Part shown: piece by piece, positions 22,374 to 28,254 of the stretch
How the letters are laid out: every line of letters begins with the position of its first letter
Position numbering within the stretch: position 1 is the stretch's first letter
Assembly: GCF_000611645.1 (NCBI RefSeq)
Contig: NW_014013457.1
Coordinates: forward strand, 10,085 to 38,338
Length of the DNA stretch: 28,254 bases
DNA from: Monoraphidium neglectum
Taxonomy: Eukaryota > Chlorophyta > Chlorophyceae > Sphaeropleales > Selenastraceae
Reading direction: 5' to 3'
Notes under the pieces: model-generated
What the model was told of the DNA's origin: nothing
The model's input: the letters and a program-made list of their open reading frames with translations, nothing else
Databases searched by the model: none
Position numbers and translations under genes: made by a program

Positions 22374-23221
22374 CCACGAATTTGAAACCTCCCCGGCCTG
22401 TGAAGCTGCCCCACACCTGACAGTCAGTGCAACAACTGACTTGCTTCGTTAAATTCTATGAGCTCAAGCATTGACACAGCAGCTCTGAAATTGCACAATC
22501 GGCTTACTCACCACAAGGCAACACACATGCATGCATGCTTGCACACTTGTGGCCAGACTTCCCCTCAGAATTTATTGGCTGCACATATCTGTCGGGCCGC
22601 AACCTGCACTGCAAGGTGCTTACATCGAAAACCTGTAAAACTTTCCAAGTTATGGCCTGTGTTAGGTTCCAGGGGCATACATATGCAGGCGCATAGGAAC
22701 CACTGAACTTGTGTGCTCCTGGTATCAAGAGTTAATGGGACGGCTGTGGGCTGTCGTCGACCTAGCCTGCAGCCTGGGCTGCAAGCATCGCAGCTACACA
22801 TAGCAGGTTCACATCGAATCCAACCAAACATCAAGCTGTAGTGACTTCGGTTGTCCGGAGCTTTCCGACGCATCGCTGCACACAGTGGTGTCGAATTGTG
22901 TACGCAGGCAGTGCAAGCGAGCGGCACCGTGAGCGGCACCGGCGGCAACCGTCGCTTCTCTCAACCCCGCTTCACCTGATAAATAACGGGACCATACTTG
23001 TTTATCATGCTATAGAAGCTAAGAGAAGGCAACTTTACCCGTTGGATCAAAAGGCGCCTCGGAGCACGGTTCCGTGTAGCACGATCGCGGTGGCACAAGC
23101 GCAACGACAGTGTAATATTGAAATACAACTCGTCCTCTGAAATTTTCAGCAACAACAGCCGGCCCGATTGTTCGCTGTCTCCGCGAGAGAGACCTGTGTC
23201 ATAGATGGACTGCAGCAACAG
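22374..23221. other. Intergenic: lipase 3' UTR and apyrase promoter region
   Basis: About 850 bases, clearly richer in A and T than the exons. TGTAA at 22634-22638 probably ends the lipase transcript; the rest should hold the apyrase promoter and 5' UTR. No coding exon or RNA gene is recognised. Confidence 0.6.
22634..22638 (+). terminator. TGTAA polyadenylation motif of the lipase gene
   Basis: TGTAA lies 261 bases after the lipase stop, a normal position for the chlorophyte poly(A) signal. Confidence 0.5.
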
Positions 23222-26200
23222 ATGAGGAGCTCAGCGGTGTGGCTGATAGGACTGTTGCTAGGCACATGCAGCTTGCAGCCCTGCGTTGCGGTGAGTGCGA
23301 TGCGAATGGTCACCTGACGCGCCGCCCGTGCTGCAGCCCGAGCTGCGCGCCGCTTTCCTTAGCGCCGCTGCGCTTTGTTCGCCCCGCTAACCGCAACGCC
23401 AGCGCCACCAGCGACGTCGGGTGCCCTAGCGCTCGCCGCGCGTTTCGAACGCTGTGCGCAGGTGATCGGCTGGGAGTACGCCGTCATCATCGATGCCGGG
23501 AGCACTGGCAGCCGCGTGCACGTGTTCAAGTTCTACCGCCACAAGGCAAGCAAGCGCGCCGCGCTCGTTGACAGCAGCGGTCGTGCTGCATCGCAGCACA
23601 GCCACACACCCCCCTTGAGCAGCCCCGCAACCCGTGGGTGCGCCGTTTGCATCGGCGCTACCGGCAATTACAGGCCCCCTGCTTTGCGTCCCCCACAGGA
23701 CTTTCCGTATGCGACCGTCGAGCTTCCAGACGCCGTTCACACAACGACACCGGGGCTGTCTTCCTATTCCTTTGACCCTCGGACCGGCGCCAATTCCCTG
23801 GCGCCGCTGATAAAGTTTGCCAAGGAGCAGGTGCGCACTCCTGCCTCCTTGCAGGCGCAAGGCGGACCGCACAGCGCGACGCGGTGGAAGTGTTGCAGCT
23901 GCGGCCACGTCCATGACACCGCAGCAGGAGCTTGCATCTGGACGCGTCTCACCCCCAGAAGTCGCCCAGCACGCCCATCCTAGCCATCCAGCTGCAGCCG
24001 CATCAGTTGCTGTTGCCCGCGGCAGATGGACAGCGGGGCAGCGCCAACCAGCCGACAGGCGCCGCACTGCACCGCACCGCTCGCGAACAGGCGGCGAACC
24101 CCCGCAGCAGCCCTCCCAAAGCGCGTGTGCCCCACCCGCCCGCCCGCATGCATGCCCGTCCCCGCCCGAAACCGCAGGTGCCCGAGCCGCAGTGGCCGCA
24201 GACGCCCGTGCAGCTCCTGGCCACAGCGGGGCTGCGCATGCTGCCCGGCGACGCGTCGGGCGCGCTGCTGCAGGAGGCTCGGCGGCTCCTGGGCGGCAGC
24301 GGGTTCCTGTTCAGGGACGAGTGGGCGCGCGTCATCAGCGGCCAGGAGGAGGGCCTGTTTGGCTGGGTGTCTATAAACTACGCGACAGGGGCGCTCCAGG
24401 TGCGGGGCGTCAGGTGCAGGGTGGCAAGCGGGTGTGTGTGTGTGTGTGTGTGTGCTGGCAGGTTGATTGACCGCGGCGGCGCCGCCGACAGCAGCGGGGG
24501 CTGGCGGGGACGCTTCGCTCGCACAGCAGCGCGCCGTTTCTGGGGTGTCTCAAAGGTGCGGCGACGCTGCACGGATCTGAAGCGCAGGCGCAGCTCGGAG
24601 TGACGGCATCCCTCTGCCCCGGCGCACGCCCCTCTCCCCGCGCATGCGCAGTCCCTGGTGCAGCAGCAGCAGAAGGCGCGCCTCGGGCGCAAGGAGCTGC
24701 CCGGCGGCCTCGATCCTGTGAAGCCGACTGCGCCGCTCACTGGGGTGCTGGAGCTCGGCGGAGGCAGCCTGCAGGTCACGTTTGCGGTGGCGGAGGGGCG
24801 GCGTATCCCGCCCAACCAGGCGGCGCCGCTGGAGATGCCCGGGCTGGCGGGGCGGCAGCTGTATAGCCACAGCTTTGATGGGTTTGGACTACAGGTGGGC
24901 AGGGGATGGGGGTGTGGGTGGCAAGGGGATGTGTCGGTGCTTGGCTGTGCATACCCCCATCTCTCCTGTGCGGGTGCCGGTGGTCGGCTGCGACGCCGCT
25001 TAGCGGCCGGGCCAGTGATTGTCGTGCTCACATAGCGCCGCGGGCACACCCTGCATATAGGAGTGCAGTTGCGCAACACCCCACTTGCCAGCCCCAACGC
25101 GCTACGCTACCACGCGCCGTTCGTCATGCCCTCCATCACAGGCGGCCATGGCGAAGCACCGCACGCGGCTGCAGGAGGGCGGCGCCCGCGCCGACCCCTG
25201 CCTGCCCTCGGGCTTCAAGGCCGAGGGCAGCCCTGCCGGCAGCGGCGACTGGGAGGCGTGCAAGGCAGCTGCGCGGAAGCTGCTGCCAACGGAGCGCTGC
25301 ACCTTCAGCAGCTGCTCCCTGGGCAACGTGTTCACGCCGCCGGTGGAGGGGCCGCTAATCGGGATCGACAACTTTTTCTGGGTGCGCGTTTATGAGTTGG
25401 CACGTGTGATGCATCGCACCCCGCAAACTGTGGCCGTCGACGCGAGACCTGAAACAACAGCTGCTGTGGATTTTCTTTGGGGGCAATGGCTGCTTCTCTT
25501 GCACCCCCAGTTTTTAAATGTGCTGGGCAGGCAGGGTTTGGCCCCTGCCGTTGCGTTGCTGACATCACCTGACCCTCCGCCCGCCCCCCTCCGCCCTCGT
25601 TTTCACCGCCCCGTGTTTGTCGCCCCAGAGCGCGCGCGCGCTTCAGCTCAAGCCGGGCCTGGTCCAGGTCAACGACTACGAGGCGGCCGCCAAGCGGTTC
25701 TGCGCCAAGGGCTGGGGCGCCATAAGGAAGGAGTTTCTGAAGCACAGCTCAGTGGGGTCTGACACGTACGCCCTGCAGGTGAGGGCTGGGCGCCCCGCGA
25801 CTCTGTACATGTATCACCCGCGTGCGAAGGGCGCTGGACACGGTAGGGGAAGGTGGGGCAGGGCTGGTTGTGCGTCCGCCTGCGAGGTGCATAGGCTTGA
25901 AGTGCAAGGGCCGATCATGCACCCGGTGCGTGTGCAGTGCCGAAACTACGGGGGCAGCCGACTCTGCAGTCCCTGCGCTTTGAGCACTGCGCAGCGGACC
26001 CCAGGTGTCATAATCCCAGCTGCCTTCCTGGACATGCCCCTCCACACCATTGAAATCGATTTACCCTTCCCCACCCCGCCCACTTGCACAAGGTATGCTT
26101 CGCCGCGGCCCACGTTCTCAACATCCTGCGCGACGGCCTGCACATTGGCAACGCGTCCGCCGCGCTCACGCTGACGAACGAGGTCGGCACCCCCAAGGGC

Positions 26201-26683
26201 GGAAGCTTCTCACCCACCTGGACCCTGGGGGCGCTCATGGTGGAAGTGCTGGGGACGGGCGGCCGCGGCAGCGAGGGGGGGCCGCTCGGCATGAAGGCCC
26301 GCGGCGGCGCCGGCGAGGGCGGCGGCGGCGCCGGGCGCCTGTTGTCTGCGCCGAAGACGGAGGCGGGCGCGGCGTTGCTGGCAGGCGCGTTCTGCCTGGG
26401 GCTGATTGTCGCGACTGTGGTGGCGTCGCGGCTGGGGGTGGGCGTCATCGCGCCCAGCGGGGGCCGCGGCGAGCGGCCGCCGGTCGACAAGACCCGCAGC
26501 CTCATCCCCCTGCAGCTGGAGCCCGGGGAGCTCGCCGCGCTGATACCCTCGGCTGCGCTGAGCGGCGGCGGTGGCGGCACGGGCGGCGGGGCCGGGGCGC
26601 ACGCGCACCACGGGGCCGCGACCAGCCACTCTGGCCGCGTGAGCGTGGTGGGTTCGTCCCGGCGGCGGGGGGACGGGTCGTGA
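23222..26683 (+). CDS. GDA1/CD39-family apyrase (nucleoside di-/triphosphate phosphohydrolase), membrane bound
   Basis: Apyrases release phosphate from nucleoside tri- and diphosphates. Exons: 23222-23290, 23462-23545, 23699-23830, 24178-24399, 24652-24894, 25142-25381, 25629-25778 and 26093-26683, all junctions phase 0, 576 residues. Exon 1 is exactly a signal peptide (MRSSAVWLIGLLLGTCSL and a few residues). ACR1 is IIDAGSTGSRVHVF (Asp34), ACR2 LLATAGLRML (near 108-117), ACR3 SGQEEGLFGWVSINY with catalytic Glu153, and ACR4 LELGGGSLQVTF (near 202-213), where the usual Asp is Glu203. Then come YSHSFDGFGL and CSLGNVFTPPVEG with DNFFW, typical of the CD39 second lobe, and FCAKGW. Residues 471-491 are a hydrophobic helix followed by a Gly/Ser-rich tail, so it is a type I membrane protein with a luminal or outer catalytic domain. 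Intron 23546-23698 fits a GC donor (AAG|GCAAGC). Golgi, ER or surface location cannot be told. Confidence 0.9.
24432..24454. repeat. (TG)n microsatellite in apyrase intron 4
   Basis: TG run of about 23 bases, roughly 30 bases inside the 5' splice site of intron 24400-24651. Confidence 0.9.
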
Positions 26684-27318
26684 CGCGTGCCTCGTGGAAA
26701 CAGGGTTTCGAAGCGCCCCGCGCCTGCCTCCCTTTCTCTTTGCCTTTGAACGAGCTGCAAAGCGCTGCACCGCCTGGCCTCCCACGCTTCCACGGCTGCC
26801 GACCTTGCGCATCGCTCGCACGCGCGCGACGCGAGCGAACCGCCTCTTTTTGTCTGCCTTCCTGTGCACCTTTAATGGCTGCACCGTAGCTCCCCTAGTT
26901 AAAAGGCAGCCAGACTGCCGCGCCCTTCCCCAGGCGCCCCGTGTTCTCCCTCCTCTGCATTCAGAGCTAGTGTTCTGCCATTGTCCCTAAAAGTGCGCCA
27001 TTCTTTCTGGGTTCGCCCCCCGCCTTGCAACCTCCACGCCAATATCAACCGCAGCTGTTCTTACTCCACACAGGGCGGGCCAGGCACAAGCATGCGGTGT
27101 GGCACAAAAGTTGTGACGGTTGCGCAACCGGTGGGTCATGCCAAAACAATCACACTAGGCCGTTGCCAGTACAAGGCTCATCCAGTCGGTACAATTAGAC
27201 CCGAGCAGGCGCATTCAGAGTCACGGTGATGTCATCGTCGTAGTCTACTCAAGCCGCAGTGCTGTCGTCAAGTCGTCAAGCGTCAACCCTGCTGTAAAGC
27301 ATGCGCCCGGCGCCGGGC
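26684..27318. other. 3' UTR region between apyrase and the polyQ gene
   Basis: Two convergent genes end here. A TGTAA at 27293-27297 suggests an apyrase 3' UTR of about 620 bases, filling almost the whole gap. No clear minus-strand TGTAA is seen for the polyQ gene. Confidence 0.55.
27293..27297 (+). terminator. TGTAA polyadenylation motif of the apyrase gene
   Basis: First clear plus-strand TGTAA after the apyrase stop, only 22 bases before the stop codon of the opposing gene. Confidence 0.5.
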
Positions 27319-27808
27319 CTAGCCGAGCGACGCGCTTTGCAGCGCGCGGCCCGCATCCTCCACCTCCTCCGTCAGAGCCCTCAGCACACGCCCAATCGCG
27401 CCCTCATCCCCTCGCCCGTCCACGGGCACGGCGCCCTCCGCGGTGAGCGGGCCCGCCGCAAAGGCAGCCGCCAGGCCCTCCCTGCTGCTGTGCGGGCCGC
27501 CGTCTGCAAGCCCCAGCCCGCCGTCCAAGCTGCCTCGGAGGCTGCCGCCCCGCGACGCCGCGCCGCGCGCCGGCGTGGGTGCGGGATGCCCCCAGACGCC
27601 GCTGCCGCCGCTGTCCCTGAGCGTCGCCGCCAGCCCCCGGCCGCCGCCGGCGTCCCAGCTGGCGGCCGGACTCGAGGCGCCGCTGGGCGTTATGCTGGCG
27701 GCGGCGGCGGCGCTGGCAGTCGGGCCGCCGGCGAGCAGGCCTTCCTGCAGCTGGGCGAGGGCCTCCTCCAGATCACTCAGCAGCTGGAGGCCGCCTGCCT
27801 CGCCAACC

Positions 27809-27857
<49 letters not shown>

Positions 27858-28254
27858 GCGGCCGTTGCCCCGCGGCACTCATGGGGGTGCGCCGCCTCAG
27901 CGCCGCGGTCAGCGCGCCGCCGCCGCCGCCGTCGCTGCCGCCGCCGCAGCTGCTGCGCAGCAGGTCCTCCACCTCGTCCGCGCTCATGTCCACCAGATCA
28001 GCGATCTCACGGGCACCCACGCCCCCCCACTGCTCCTCCTCGCCATCCTCGGCCTGCCCCGCTGCTGCTGCAGCCGCTGCGCCGGCTCCTGCGCCGCCCT
28101 CTTGTGCATCTATGGCGTTGTCCGCCGCGCTTGCTCCTGCATGCTGCTGCTGGCGCCGCGCCTCCGCAGCCGCGCCGCGCATCGCGGCCGCGCAGCGCAG
28201 CGCAAGGCCCGCGAGCGCCCGCAGCGCGCCCAGCAGCTGCCCCGCGCGCCGGCG
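27319..28254 (-). CDS. Unknown low-complexity polyGln protein, 5' end probably outside window
   Basis: One frame is open from the right edge to a TAG at 27319-27321 (311 codons). An ATG at 28182 could start a 287-residue protein. The frame is also open for 24 codons above it (GQLLGALRALAGLALRCAAA and more), so the window probably shows the last exon of a longer gene. I do not recognise the family. Visible parts, numbered from the ATG: Ala/Gly-rich start; an acidic stretch with REIADLVDMSADEVEDLLRS near 58-77; 14 consecutive Gln near 109-122; an amphipathic helix LLSDLEEALAQLQEGLL near 133-149; Gly/Ser/Ala-rich middle; and a C-terminal helical segment IGRVLRALTEEVEDAGRALQ. The short helices could be protein-binding segments in a disordered protein (inference). 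That the frame is real is supported by its length and sensible polar/helical composition, but any reading frame in such GC-rich DNA can stay open by chance. Confidence 0.5.
27814..27855. repeat. (CTG)14 repeat coding 14 Gln
   Basis: Fourteen perfect CTG triplets on the plus strand, CAG codons on the minus strand. Confidence 0.95.

Noticed and set aside
1..28254. CRISPR array, bacterial operon, phage or biosynthetic cluster
   Set aside because: No regular spaced repeats or operon-like frames; all genes are spliced eukaryotic housekeeping or secretory genes without a common pathway.

Overview
The window looks like nuclear DNA of a green alga (Chlorophyta, probably a core chlorophyte). It is GC-rich and its genes are cut into many short exons by GT-AG introns, with a few GC-AG introns. 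It carries TG/CA and CTG microsatellites and long Ala/Gly/Gln tracts in proteins. TGTAA, the green-algal polyadenylation motif, lies downstream of several stop codons. The set of eukaryotic proteins (ciliary CFAP43, DCAF8, Trm10, ALG8, CD39-type apyrase) rules out a prokaryote. The species cannot be named from the sequence alone. All gene models were built by hand from splice consensus, reading phase and family motifs; no search or RNA data was available.

Layout: (1) 1-6197, minus: CFAP43/FAP244-type WD40 and coiled-coil axonemal protein, 12 exons, running off the left edge. (2) 7306-11033, minus: DCAF8-type WD40 receptor for CUL4-DDB1 ubiquitin ligases, with a large acidic/polyQ insertion. 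(3) 12009-13753, minus: Trm10 family tRNA m1G9 methyltransferase. (4) 13897-16381, plus: ALG8, the ER glucosyltransferase that adds the second glucose to the lipid-linked N-glycan precursor. It shares a 143-bp divergent promoter region with TRM10. (5) 16669-19384, minus: a GH43 protein of the exo-beta-1,3-galactanase type with an N-terminal membrane anchor. (6) 20574-22373, plus: secreted class 3 lipase. (7) 23222-26683, plus: GDA1/CD39 apyrase with signal peptide and C-terminal membrane anchor. (8) 27319 to the right edge, minus: low-complexity polyQ protein of unknown function.

The genes are not an operon or an obvious pathway cluster. ALG8, the GH43 protein, the lipase and the apyrase all act in or through the secretory route (N-glycan assembly, galactan trimming, secreted lipid hydrolysis, luminal or extracellular nucleotide hydrolysis), but this may be chance. 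CFAP43 suggests that the organism has motile cilia at some stage.

I found no convincing undescribed system. The points most worth a second look are: a GH43 active site that keeps the unusual Gln base but appears to lack the Glu of the ERP motif; a perfect 15-bp hairpin in an ALG8 intron; three probable GC-AG introns; an Asp-to-Glu change in apyrase region 4; and a lipase whose whole mature part sits in one strongly codon-biased exon.
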